Source of the DNA: an uncultured Muribaculaceae bacterium
GTDB taxonomy: Bacteria > Bacteroidota > Bacteroidia > Bacteroidales > Muribaculaceae
Assembly: GCA_910584665.1 (NCBI GenBank)
Contig: CAJUBL010000024.1
Location: 1-38,206, forward strand
DNA: 38,206 bases
Direction of reading: 5' to 3'
Part shown: piece by piece, positions 31,385 to 38,206 of the stretch
Numbering within the stretch: position 1 is the first letter of the stretch
How the letters are laid out: each line of letters opens with the position of its first letter
Notes under the pieces: generated by a model
Told to the model about the DNA's origin: nothing
Database searches by the model: none
The model's input: the letters and a program-made list of their open reading frames with translations, nothing else
Position numbers and translations under genes: made by a program

Positions 31385-33409
31385 ATGAAATCGATAATAA
31401 AGAACAGTATGAAAGGTCTGGCCGTGATATCTGCGGTATCGATCCTGGGCGGTTGCAGCGACTCGTTCCTCAATCAGGATCCGCTGTCGTTCTACGAGCC
31501 CGGAGCAACCTATTCGACCGAGTCGGGTCTGCGTGCGGCTCTCGCCATCTGTGACCGGCACCTTCAGTATATGGTCATCACTGACCAGAACGGTAATAAT
31601 ATAGCATTGTCGTCAACCTATATCATGACCGATCTGGGTACTTATGGAAAGTCAGATGCAGGCAATGGATTCCCTGATGACTGGGATGCGAAGCTTACTC
31701 CTACATCGGGAATGAATGGCGGAGGTGACATAAATTACTTTTCCAAGATTTATGACGAGGAATGGAACGGTATCAAGTATGCCAACACAGTTCTCTCATA
31801 TATAGATGATGTGAAAGGTCTTGATCAGAAGACCCGTGATGCCTATAAGGGCCGTGCCTATTTCCATCGTGCCTACCGTTACTACCACATGGCGTTGCTG
31901 TGGGGTGACCTGCCTCTGGTCACACGTATTATCTCGGTGCCTAAGCAGAATTACCGCTCGACATCGATGGATGCCATCTTCCGCATGCTTGTCAGCGATC
32001 TGGAGTTTGCTGTGGAGCATGTGCCTGCGAAGAAAGATCTCGAGATGGTGGGTATGGTCAATCAGGAGGCCTGCATGCAGCTTCTCATAAAATGCTATCT
32101 TGCCATAGGTGAATATAAGAAGGCTGAGGATATGGCCACCGATCTTATCGATAACCATGGTCTGGCTCTTATGCGGAACAGCTTCGGCACGCTTGTCAAG
32201 CCCGGAGAAGAACGTACGTTCAGTTTCGAACGCAATGTGATGTGGGATCTGTTCAGGGGCGAGAATGTTGTGAACGCCGCCAATACAGAGATGATCATGC
32301 CGATAATAAACAGTAATGACCAGAATTTCGGCAGCTGGTGCATAATGCGTGCTACCGGTCCTTTCTGGAATACCGGCAATATTATTGACCCCTCAAACTC
32401 CTGTGGTACTCCCGTACAGAACTATGCGCGCAACAACGGCAACTATAATCCCCAACTCGACTGGCTGCGTGTCATGGGCCGCGGTATAGGTACATTCCGT
32501 ACATCGTGGTGGTTCAACAAGGGAATGTGGAGCCATAACGGTAATGTGGATTTTCAGGACCTGCGTCACAACAACACCAAGGGAAACTGGATTGAGATGA
32601 CCGATCTCAAATATAATAATCCAGGTTCAAAGCATTATGGTGAGAATCTTAAGCTTTATGCTCCGGAAGATGTCCCTGATCCTGACAAACCGGGTGAGTT
32701 CAGACTCAGAAAGGGAGATCTTCTGTGTAAGGACACTATACGCAGCTGGTATCCGTATATGCTGTATAAGAACTGGTTCCTTGATGTAAGTGCCGAGAAT
32801 AATATGAGCGCCACACAGTTCAACGGTGTATCGACCGGATCAAACGGAAATCTTTATCTGTTCCGCCTTGCCGAGACCTACCTGCTGCGTGCCGAGTCCA
32901 GATTCTATCAGGGCCGTTCGACCGATGCGGCCAGGGATGTTAACGAGATACGCCGCCGCGCCAATGCCGGCTATATGTTTGATGATGTCACCATAGGTGA
33001 TATCGCCGATGAGCGTGCACGCGAACTATTCTGGGAGGAATGGCGTCATGCCGAGCTTGTGCGTATATCATGGTGTCTGGCCCGTAGCGGCAAGCCTGAC
33101 GAGTGGGGCAATACCTATGATATGAACACATGGGACAAACAGGAGGGTACCGACCTCAGCGGCGGCAGTTACTGGTATAAACGTACGACCACCTATAATA
33201 TCTATAATCACGGTACCGTCTATTCCAACAACCGTACGTTCAATTTCAAGGTCAACAAACGCAATCTGCATCTGCCTGTACCCAACGGTACCATTACGGC
33301 CAACAACAAGGAGCGTCTGCATCAGAACTATGGCTATGACGGCTATGATGAGTCGGTAAGAGTCTGGGACAACTGGGAGGATGCCGTTGCCGACGAACTG
33401 CGTCCCTGA
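31385..33409 (+). CDS. susD: SusD/RagB-family surface glycan-binding lipoprotein
   Basis: A 674-residue lipoprotein that forms the lid of the SusC channel and captures oligosaccharides at the cell surface. The lipobox is SILGGC with Cys near residue 23, followed by SDSFLNQDPLSFYEP, the usual SusD start. Tetratricopeptide-like helices appear in YKGRAYFHRAYRYYHMALLWGDLPLVTR. The conserved C-terminal block LYLFRLAETYLLRAESRFYQG...DARDVNEIRRRA is present. The protein is somewhat longer than the typical ~500-600 residues, with a long middle insertion rich in Asn and aromatic residues. A stop-proximal hairpin lies 38 bases after the gene. Confidence 0.95.
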   Translation: MKSIIKNSMKGLAVISAVSILGGCSDSFLNQDPLSFYEPGATYSTESGLRAALAICDRHLQYMVITDQNGNNIALSSTYIMTDLGTYGKSDAGNGFPDDWDAKLTPTSGMNGGGDINYFSKIYDEEWNGIKYANTVLSYIDDVKGLDQKTRDAYKGRAYFHRAYRYYHMALLWGDLPLVTRIISVPKQNYRSTSMDAIFRMLVSDLEFAVEHVPAKKDLEMVGMVNQEACMQLLIKCYLAIGEYKKAEDMATDLIDNHGLALMRNSFGTLVKPGEERTFSFERNVMWDLFRGENVVNAANTEMIMPIINSNDQNFGSWCIMRATGPFWNTGNIIDPSNSCGTPVQNYARNNGNYNPQLDWLRVMGRGIGTFRTSWWFNKGMWSHNGNVDFQDLRHNNTKGNWIEMTDLKYNNPGSKHYGENLKLYAPEDVPDPDKPGEFRLRKGDLLCKDTIRSWYPYMLYKNWFLDVSAENNMSATQFNGVSTGSNGNLYLFRLAETYLLRAESRFYQGRSTDAARDVNEIRRRANAGYMFDDVTIGDIADERARELFWEEWRHAELVRISWCLARSGKPDEWGNTYDMNTWDKQEGTDLSGGSYWYKRTTTYNIYNHGTVYSNNRTFNFKVNKRNLHLPVPNGTITANNKERLHQNYGYDGYDESVRVWDNWEDAVADELRP

Positions 33410-33446
33410 TGTATAGTAACCGAACTACGTATAAACTGTAGCCCGA

Positions 33447-33490
33447 GGAGGCCGGACAGCTGTCTGTCGAAAGACAACGGTCCGGCTTCC
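33447..33490 (+). terminator. Hairpin after susD, probable terminator
   Basis: GGAGGCCGGAC (33447-33457) pairs with GTCCGGCTTCC (33480-33490), 11 pairs with one G-T wobble. An inner stem TGTCT/AGACA (33461-33465 with 33472-33476) sits within the loop. The following bases are not a T run, so termination is likely but not certain. The rest of 33491-33662 holds no recognisable gene or repeat. Confidence 0.6.
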
Positions 33491-33662
33491 TTCCGTATTA
33501 TCTGTGTGCGCATTGTGGCGGACGGACAGTACCTATAAAACGAAATCCAACGACTCATCCCAAGCCATTGGATCTCTAACCTATGATTCACTTATTATAA
33601 TTCGGTTTACAGGTGTCGGCGGGCTGTGAATCTGATTCTGCCGGGCCGGCCTGTCTGTCTTT

Positions 33663-35642
33663 TTATCTGATCGGTCTGTACTCGACGAAAGCTTCCATCG
33701 CTTCGTAGCTTGCGAGGCCGAGATCCTCGTAGAGCCGTGCGGTGGCCCGGTTGCGTTCTTCGGCGCGTTGCCAGAACAGACGGTCGTCATCGCCCAGGAA
33801 CGGAGCGTTTTCCATCTGTGACTGGTGCTTGAGGATGGAGTTGCGCTTGAAGCGCAGTTCCTCGGGACTTATCGGGACGGCCATCTCGATGTGGTCGATT
33901 TCCCATTCGGCCCATGCTCCGCGGTACATCCATACGCGGCATTCCTGCATCCATGGTTTGTCAAGAAGCTCGTCGATGGCGGCAAGGACAGCGTCGGTGC
34001 ATACCCGGTGGGTGCCGTGCGGATCGGCAAGGTCGCCTGCCACGAAGATCTGGTGCGGCTTCACTTCCTCGATTAGTTTTTTGACTATGTTGACGTCACG
34101 TTCAGAGAGATCGCCTTTCTTTATTGTGCCGGTCTCGTAGAAGGGCAGGCGCAGGAAATGTATGTGGTCGGGCTTGACGCCTATGAAGTTGCAGGCGATG
34201 GTGGCCTCGGCCTGGCGTATCATTGTCTTGATCTCGCGTATCTCGGGAAGGTCGGTTTCTCCGGCCTTCTTGTTTGTGACAAAGTTTGCGAGCTCGTGGC
34301 TTAGGCGACGGTACCCTTCGGTATCGAAACCGAATTCAGAAGCTATCTTGTCGAACATCATGAAGTAACGCATCATGTCCTCGTCGCCTACGGCGATGTT
34401 GCCTGATGTCTCGTAGGCTACGTGTACATCATGGTGCTGGTCTACGAGGCGTTTGAGCGTGCCGCCCATCGAGATGACATCGTCGTCGGGGTGCGGGCTG
34501 AATACTATCACGCGTTTGGGGTATGGCGTTGCTCGTTCAGGCCTGTAGGTGTCGTCGGCATTAGGTTTGCCGCCCGGCCATCCTGTGATGGTATGCTGCA
34601 GTTCGTTGAAAACCTTTATATTGACGTTGTAGGCCGAGCCGTAGAGTGCTACGAGCTCGCCCAGACCATTATCTTTATAGTCTTTGTCGGTGAGTTTGAG
34701 GATCGGTTTCTCGATGCTCTGGCTCAGCCATACGATGGCTCGGCGTATAAGTTTGTCGGTCCACTCGCATGATGTCACTTTCCATGGCATGCTCAGTCGG
34801 GTCAGAGAGTCGGCGGCCGGGAGATCGAGTGCGATACGCGCGTGGTTGTGAAGCTGCAGGAATGATGCCGGAACAGCATCGGTTACCGGACCTTCGATGG
34901 CTTCGGCCACGACTTTCGATCTGTTTTCGCCCCATGCCATGCTCATGACTCGGCTTGACTTCATTATGTCGCCGATGCCGAGTGTGATGGCCGAAGTGGG
35001 GAAGTCCTCGACTCCGTAGTCCTTGCTGAGAGACTGCCGGACCTCACCGCTGAGCAGTACAAGACGGCATGTGCTGGTAGACAGCGATCCCGGTTCGTTG
35101 AATCCTAATGCGCCCATGGGGCCTATCTCGCATATTGTGAGGTCGAGGCCGCCGGCAGCTTCTATTCTGGCATTGTACTCGCGGCAGTACTGGTACATGT
35201 CGTCCTTGGTGACTGCGGGGTTGAAGGTATGTATGTTACCGGGCTTTATATTGACATGATTGAGGAATATCTGCTTGAGGCGTTCGAAGGTGCTGGGGCC
35301 GTCGGGTCGCAACGGGAAGAACTCGTTGAGATTGAAGATCACTACATCTTCAAACGAGACTTTACCCTGACGGTACATCTCGATGAGGGCCGCGTAGACA
35401 GGATGGGTCGACTGGCCTGCGCCGAGAGCGATAACACAGCGCCCGTGATCGGCTACGCTCTTTTCTATACGCTCTATGATATGGCGTGCGAGGTACTCGC
35501 TGCCCTGTATGGGGGTCTCGAAAATGCGGGTATAGGTTTTTTCTTCACGGGTAAGGGCTGCTATCTCGAGTTCGCCTACGGGAGCATAATATTTGCTGGG
35601 AATATGTTCCAGCTTGATTTGTGAGCTTAAATTAGTTTTCAT
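33663..35642 (-). CDS. NagB-like domain fused to PIG-L/LmbE deacetylase domain
   Basis: A 659-residue cytoplasmic protein of a type usually annotated as glucosamine-6-phosphate deaminase in Bacteroidales. The N-terminal domain (~40-310) has the NagB fold. Where E. coli NagB has catalytic Asp72, Asp141 and His143, this protein has Asn106 (NLNEFF), Met176 and Ala178 (GPMGALGFNEP); only Glu183 remains. The C-terminal domain (~370-640) is PIG-L-like, with the metal-binding HPDDD in VIVFSPHPDDDVISMGG and a downstream DPHGTHR. So a sugar N-deacetylase activity looks intact, and the deaminase does not. A -7 element TATTTTTG (35672-35665, minus strand) lies 23 bases before the ATG at 35642. Confidence 0.88.
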   Translation of the reverse strand: MKTNLSSQIKLEHIPSKYYAPVGELEIAALTREEKTYTRIFETPIQGSEYLARHIIERIEKSVADHGRCVIALGAGQSTHPVYAALIEMYRQGKVSFEDVVIFNLNEFFPLRPDGPSTFERLKQIFLNHVNIKPGNIHTFNPAVTKDDMYQYCREYNARIEAAGGLDLTICEIGPMGALGFNEPGSLSTSTCRLVLLSGEVRQSLSKDYGVEDFPTSAITLGIGDIMKSSRVMSMAWGENRSKVVAEAIEGPVTDAVPASFLQLHNHARIALDLPAADSLTRLSMPWKVTSCEWTDKLIRRAIVWLSQSIEKPILKLTDKDYKDNGLGELVALYGSAYNVNIKVFNELQHTITGWPGGKPNADDTYRPERATPYPKRVIVFSPHPDDDVISMGGTLKRLVDQHHDVHVAYETSGNIAVGDEDMMRYFMMFDKIASEFGFDTEGYRRLSHELANFVTNKKAGETDLPEIREIKTMIRQAEATIACNFIGVKPDHIHFLRLPFYETGTIKKGDLSERDVNIVKKLIEEVKPHQIFVAGDLADPHGTHRVCTDAVLAAIDELLDKPWMQECRVWMYRGAWAEWEIDHIEMAVPISPEELRFKRNSILKHQSQMENAPFLGDDDRLFWQRAEERNRATARLYEDLGLASYEAMEAFVEYRPIR

Positions 35643-35664
35643 TATAGTTTGCGATTCGACACTG

Positions 35665-35672
35665 CAAAAATA
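35665..35672 (-). promoter_or_regulatory. -7 promoter element of the NagB-like/PIG-L gene
   Basis: TATTTTTG on the minus strand fits TAnnTTTG and lies 23 bases upstream of the start codon, in an A/T-rich gap of about 110 bases between two minus-strand genes. No -33 element was recognised. Confidence 0.5.
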
Positions 35673-35751
35673 TAAAAAACTGATATAAATAAAAAATAAA
35701 GTATATAAAATATCACGCAGTTTTTAAATTATGTTCAAAAATGTCGTGAGA

Positions 35752-36444
35752 TTATATAATTGCAGTAGGAAACTCCTGATCGTCTGAGGGAAGTGTGATA
35801 AGGAAACCATGGCCGTCGTAAGTAAACTCGAGTAACCCTAAGGCGGCAAGCCTGATGATGGCGCGTGCGGCAGTGTCCCGGCTTGTATGGCATGCCAGCG
35901 CTATCTGGAGGTGTGTGGCGCCTGAAGGAGCGACCGACCTCAGATAGGCGAGAATGTCACCTTCGGCAGATGTCGCTGATATCATTGTGCCGTCCCTTGA
36001 TGCCGATTCCCGCCAGGAAGCCACCATGAGGGGATGGGCGGCGATATTCTCGTCGGCGACACGATAGTAGGCCTGCATGGAGCCGTCGGGCTCAATTACT
36101 TCGACCGGACGTTCGAAAGCTCTGGGTATGCTGGCTATGAACACTACGGCTCCCTGTCCGGCCTTTATGGCGCTGAACTCCACTGTTATAGTGGGACGGC
36201 AGTATCGCTCGGCGGCCTGCTCGATCATGTACAGATCCTCTTCGCTGCGGACGCCGGCTATGATGCCGTTATCTTTGACTCCTATGAGCAGATGGCCGCC
36301 GTCGTTGTTGGCGAATGCCGATATAGAGCGTGCTATCTTGCGTGCGTCGCTTATCAGGTATTTGAAGTCCTGATGCTCATGTTCGCCCTGATCGATAAGT
36401 TGCTGCAGGTGGCGTAGTCCGCGTATGGCTTTGAGATCTTTCAC
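35752..36444 (-). CDS. AlbA_2 (Schlafen-like) domain protein with C-terminal helical domain
   Basis: A 230-residue protein. Residues ~15-130 match the AlbA_2/divergent AAA-4 fold: HEHQDFKYLISDARKIARSISAFANNDGGHLLIGVKDNG, with the E-x-x-x-FK opening and the GGxLxxGV block. The C-terminal ~75 residues look like a winged helix (GATHLQIALACHTSRDTAARAIIRLAALGLLEF). AlbA_2 proteins are often called ATP-binding or transcriptional regulators, but few have been tested. Its ATG overlaps the luxS stop as ATGA (36441-36444), so it is translated from the mtnN-luxS transcript. A link to methyl-cycle or AI-2 control is inference from position only. Confidence 0.85.
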   Translation of the reverse strand: MKDLKAIRGLRHLQQLIDQGEHEHQDFKYLISDARKIARSISAFANNDGGHLLIGVKDNGIIAGVRSEEDLYMIEQAAERYCRPTITVEFSAIKAGQGAVVFIASIPRAFERPVEVIEPDGSMQAYYRVADENIAAHPLMVASWRESASRDGTMISATSAEGDILAYLRSVAPSGATHLQIALACHTSRDTAARAIIRLAALGLLEFTYDGHGFLITLPSDDQEFPTAII

Positions 36445-36923
36445 CCGGGATAAGTGAGGTTTCGGTCTGTGATTGTGTACAATACCTCGTCGAGGTAACG
36501 CCGGGCCTCGATACGTGCATTGTCCGGATTCATATAGCTGTAGTTGCCGCAGTCGCGGGGAGATGCTCCGGGGATCTCACCCTGGTATCCGGATATGAAC
36601 TCCATGGTTTCGGTCACAAGCGGCACTATGTCGCGGGGAGTGTAATCTCCGCTCAGCAACAGGTAGTTGCCTGTGCGGCATCCCATCGGTCCCCAGTAGA
36701 TGATGCGCTGTCCCCACTCGGGATGATTGCGAAGATAGGTTGCGGCAAGGTGTTCGATGGTATGGAGAGTGGCGCCGTCCAGAGGCGGCTGGCGGTTGGG
36801 CTCGGACATGCGTATGTCGAATGTCGTGATGATGTCTCCGCCGGGTGTGACGTCACGTCGCGACAGGTAGATGCCGCGTGAAAGGGTGAGATGGTTGACT
36901 GTGAAGCTGGCGATTTTTTCCAT
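36441..36923 (-). CDS. luxS: S-ribosylhomocysteine lyase
   Basis: A 160-residue metalloenzyme cleaving S-ribosylhomocysteine to homocysteine and DPD, the precursor of autoinducer AI-2. The metal ligands His54 and His58 (HTIEH) and Cys125 (RDCGNY) are present, as are catalytic Cys82 (GPMGCRTGNYL) and the substrate-binding TTFDIRMSEPN block. Length is standard. It lies 13 bases downstream of mtnN, whose product supplies its substrate, so the pair makes a complete two-step route from S-adenosylhomocysteine to homocysteine. Confidence 0.97.
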   Translation of the reverse strand: MEKIASFTVNHLTLSRGIYLSRRDVTPGGDIITTFDIRMSEPNRQPPLDGATLHTIEHLAATYLRNHPEWGQRIIYWGPMGCRTGNYLLLSGDYTPRDIVPLVTETMEFISGYQGEIPGASPRDCGNYSYMNPDNARIEARRYLDEVLYTITDRNLTYPG

Positions 36924-36936
36924 AATGCATTGTTTG

Positions 36937-37617
36937 TCATATGTTGTTGAGCATCATGCTGAGCAGTGAGAATGTGTGTTCGGGGGCTTTCTCCCAGAAG
37001 TTCTCGTACTGCGATATGTTGTCGTCGCTTCCCGGGGTGTCGCTGACCACGCGCATGCAGAAGAACGGCACTTTCCTCATGTGGCATACCTGGGCTATTG
37101 CAGCCGACTCCATGTCGACGGCCATCACTTCGGGATACAGCTCCCTGAAGCGTGTCACTTCCTCCGGCCGGGATACGAATATGTCTCCCGATGCGATGAG
37201 GCCGCGTCTGACCGTGGGATCGTTGTCAAACAACGGCAATGCTACAAGTCCGGGGGCTGAAGTGAAGTATCGGGGACATCCTGCGGCCTGTCCCCATATG
37301 GTGCCGGGGCCACACCACACGTCGTGATAGGCGATGCGTTCTCCTATCACGACATCCATGATGCCGGCTCCGGCACCTGTGCCGCCGGCTACGCCGGTGT
37401 TGACGATGAGCTCGGGCGAGAATATACTGATCATAGTCTGAGTGCCTACGGCGGCGTTGACCTTGCCTATGCCGCACTGCATGGCGAATACGCGGTGACT
37501 GCCTATGGTGCCGCAGTGGAATGTTATGGAGTCGTGCTCTACTTTGACAGCATTGTCCATGAGGGGCAACAGGAGTCTGAGTTCCTTGCTCATGGCTACG
37601 ATGATACCTATTTTCAT
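36937..37617 (-). CDS. mtnN: 5'-methylthioadenosine/S-adenosylhomocysteine nucleosidase
   Basis: A 226-residue nucleosidase removing adenine from S-adenosylhomocysteine and methylthioadenosine. Glu12 (SKELRLLLPL), Glu170 (VDMESAAIAQVC) and Asp193 (VVSDTPGSD) correspond to the known catalytic and binding residues of the family. The NTGVAGGTGAGAGIMDVVIG and QCGIGKVNAA blocks are typical. The gene leads a three-gene operon with luxS and the AlbA_2 gene. A promoter with TACCTTTG lies 29 bases upstream of the ATG. Confidence 0.96.
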   Translation of the reverse strand: MKIGIIVAMSKELRLLLPLMDNAVKVEHDSITFHCGTIGSHRVFAMQCGIGKVNAAVGTQTMISIFSPELIVNTGVAGGTGAGAGIMDVVIGERIAYHDVWCGPGTIWGQAAGCPRYFTSAPGLVALPLFDNDPTVRRGLIASGDIFVSRPEEVTRFRELYPEVMAVDMESAAIAQVCHMRKVPFFCMRVVSDTPGSDDNISQYENFWEKAPEHTFSLLSMMLNNI

Positions 37618-37645
37618 ATCGGTTACATTTATTTCAGGTGTGATG

Positions 37646-37675
37646 CAAAGGTACGAAGAATATCTGATAAGGCAA
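37646..37675 (-). promoter_or_regulatory. Promoter of the mtnN-luxS-AlbA_2 operon
   Basis: On the minus strand TTG (37675-37673), 19 bases, then TACCTTTG (37653-37646). Both elements and the spacing fit the Bacteroidota consensus, giving a leader of about 20 bases before the ATG at 37617. Confidence 0.65.
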
Positions 37676-37729
37676 TTGCTTCGGAACGGTTCATCATAAT
37701 CCTTTCTGACATCTGCGCCTGGGACGATT

Positions 37730-38131
37730 CAATCGGCGTCCTCGACCGGACGCCAGTCAGGTTGTTGTCATAACCCGGTACGCCGAACGCAGTGGCGTAC
37801 CGGGTTACTGAGTAATCGGTGTCCTGTCCGGACACCTGTTCTTTCTCACCCTCATGGTCAGCTATTGCGTATGCCTGGGTTGTCGGTTGTATGCCCGAGT
37901 GTCGGTGAGCCATGATGATCCGTGTGATGTCTGTGGGGAGTCCTGTATGTAGGATTGTTTATCGGCAGGCGGTCTGGCCTGTCGTAAGTCGGCTGTACCT
38001 GGGATGATCCGTCGTAATAGCGAGGCGTCTGTCAGGACGCCGATTACTCAGTAACCGGGCACGCCGAGCGTAGCGGCGTGCCCGGAGCCGCGAAACAAAG
38101 TCGCAGGCGTCCGGTCAAGGACGCCGATTGG
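37730..38131. repeat. Composite inverted repeat of six hairpins (BIME/REP-like)
   Basis: Two arms, 37730-37836 and 38024-38131, are inverted copies of one modular unit. Each contains a GGCGTCC/GGACGCC hairpin (37735-37754; 38106-38125), a 12-13-bp perfect hairpin (37772-37806; 38055-38085), the conserved segment TACTGAGTAATCGG, and a third hairpin (37818-37836; 38024-38040). About 187 bases of unrelated sequence separate the arms and carry no convincing gene. The open frames over this block arise from the repeats. No transposase of the REP-associated type is within the window. Confidence 0.85.
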
Positions 38132-38193
38132 ATATAGTCTGTATATTTGACTGCGTCCGACGATCGCTATTATGTTTCATCGAATATTCTTAG

Positions 38194-38201
38194 TATATTT
38201 G
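38194..38201 (+). promoter_or_regulatory. Possible -7 element of a gene beyond the window
   Basis: TATATTTG, five bases from the window end and followed by TGGTG, matches TAnnTTTG and resembles the TTTGTGGTG context at ruvX. A plus-strand gene probably begins just past the edge. No -33 element was recognised. Confidence 0.4.
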
Positions 38202-38206
38202 TGGTG

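Noticed and set aside
28140..33409. susC-susD as a starch locus
   Set aside because: The neighbours are GH43 and GH105-type enzymes with no GH13 or GH97, so the Sus names mark protein family only.
37324..37773. 149-residue plus-strand open frame over mtnN
   Set aside because: It is antisense to a clearly intact mtnN gene, and its end lies in the repeat block.
37629..37913. 94-residue minus-strand open frame at the right end
   Set aside because: Most of it translates hairpin repeat sequence, and its end crosses the mtnN promoter. No family pattern or start context supports it.

Overview
The window is a piece of a Bacteroidota chromosome, most likely order Bacteroidales and a gut-type organism such as Muribaculaceae; the family-level placement is inference. 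The signs are a SusC/SusD pair beside a hybrid two-component sensor, a TonB-dependent receptor with an N-terminal carboxypeptidase-like plug extension, RNase HI with a viroplasmin domain, and repeated TTTG / TAnnTTTG promoter elements in place of E. coli-type -35/-10 boxes. No rRNA, tRNA, CRISPR array, transposase or phage gene was found.

Layout. 1-354: intergenic DNA with two long hairpins and the promoter of a small membrane protein (355-618). 752-5609 (+): housekeeping run of a THUMP-domain RNA methyltransferase, purD, an unrecognised multi-pass membrane protein and pdxB. 5610-5991: copy A of a palindromic repeat, then two tandem promoters. 5992-8697 (+): ruvX, def and ettA. 8720-11242 (+): a small lipoprotein, an OmpR-type response regulator and its histidine kinase, with overlapping ends. 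15995 to 11302 (-): dnaX, mscL, aroK, an alanine-dehydrogenase-like gene and an RNase H gene, tightly packed. 16293-18551 (+): a PiT-family phosphate permease and its terminator. 19976 to 18661 (-): a secreted low-complexity protein coupled to a short Rossmann-like protein, followed by repeat copy B.

20344-33409 is a polysaccharide utilisation locus (PUL). The minus strand carries a hybrid two-component sensor/regulator, a GH43 enzyme resembling exo-beta-1,3-galactanases, and a GH105-DUF2264 fusion, as one operon. The plus strand carries a divergent susC-susD pair. Together they suggest uptake and trimming of a uronic-acid-capped galactan, such as type II arabinogalactan. The substrate is inferred.

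The right end holds, all on the minus strand, a large NagB-like/PIG-L fusion whose NagB half has lost expected catalytic residues, and an mtnN-luxS-AlbA_2 operon for S-adenosylhomocysteine detoxification and AI-2 precursor formation. The last ~500 bases are a gene-free array of six hairpins built as two inverted ~105-base arms.

The points most worth a second look are the two dispersed palindromic repeat families, the nine-base C tract in the hybrid sensor gene between its receiver and DNA-binding domains, the palindrome inserted in frame in dnaX, the duplicated ruvX promoter, and the catalytically altered NagB and Ald homologues. I did not find a clearly unprecedented multi-gene system.
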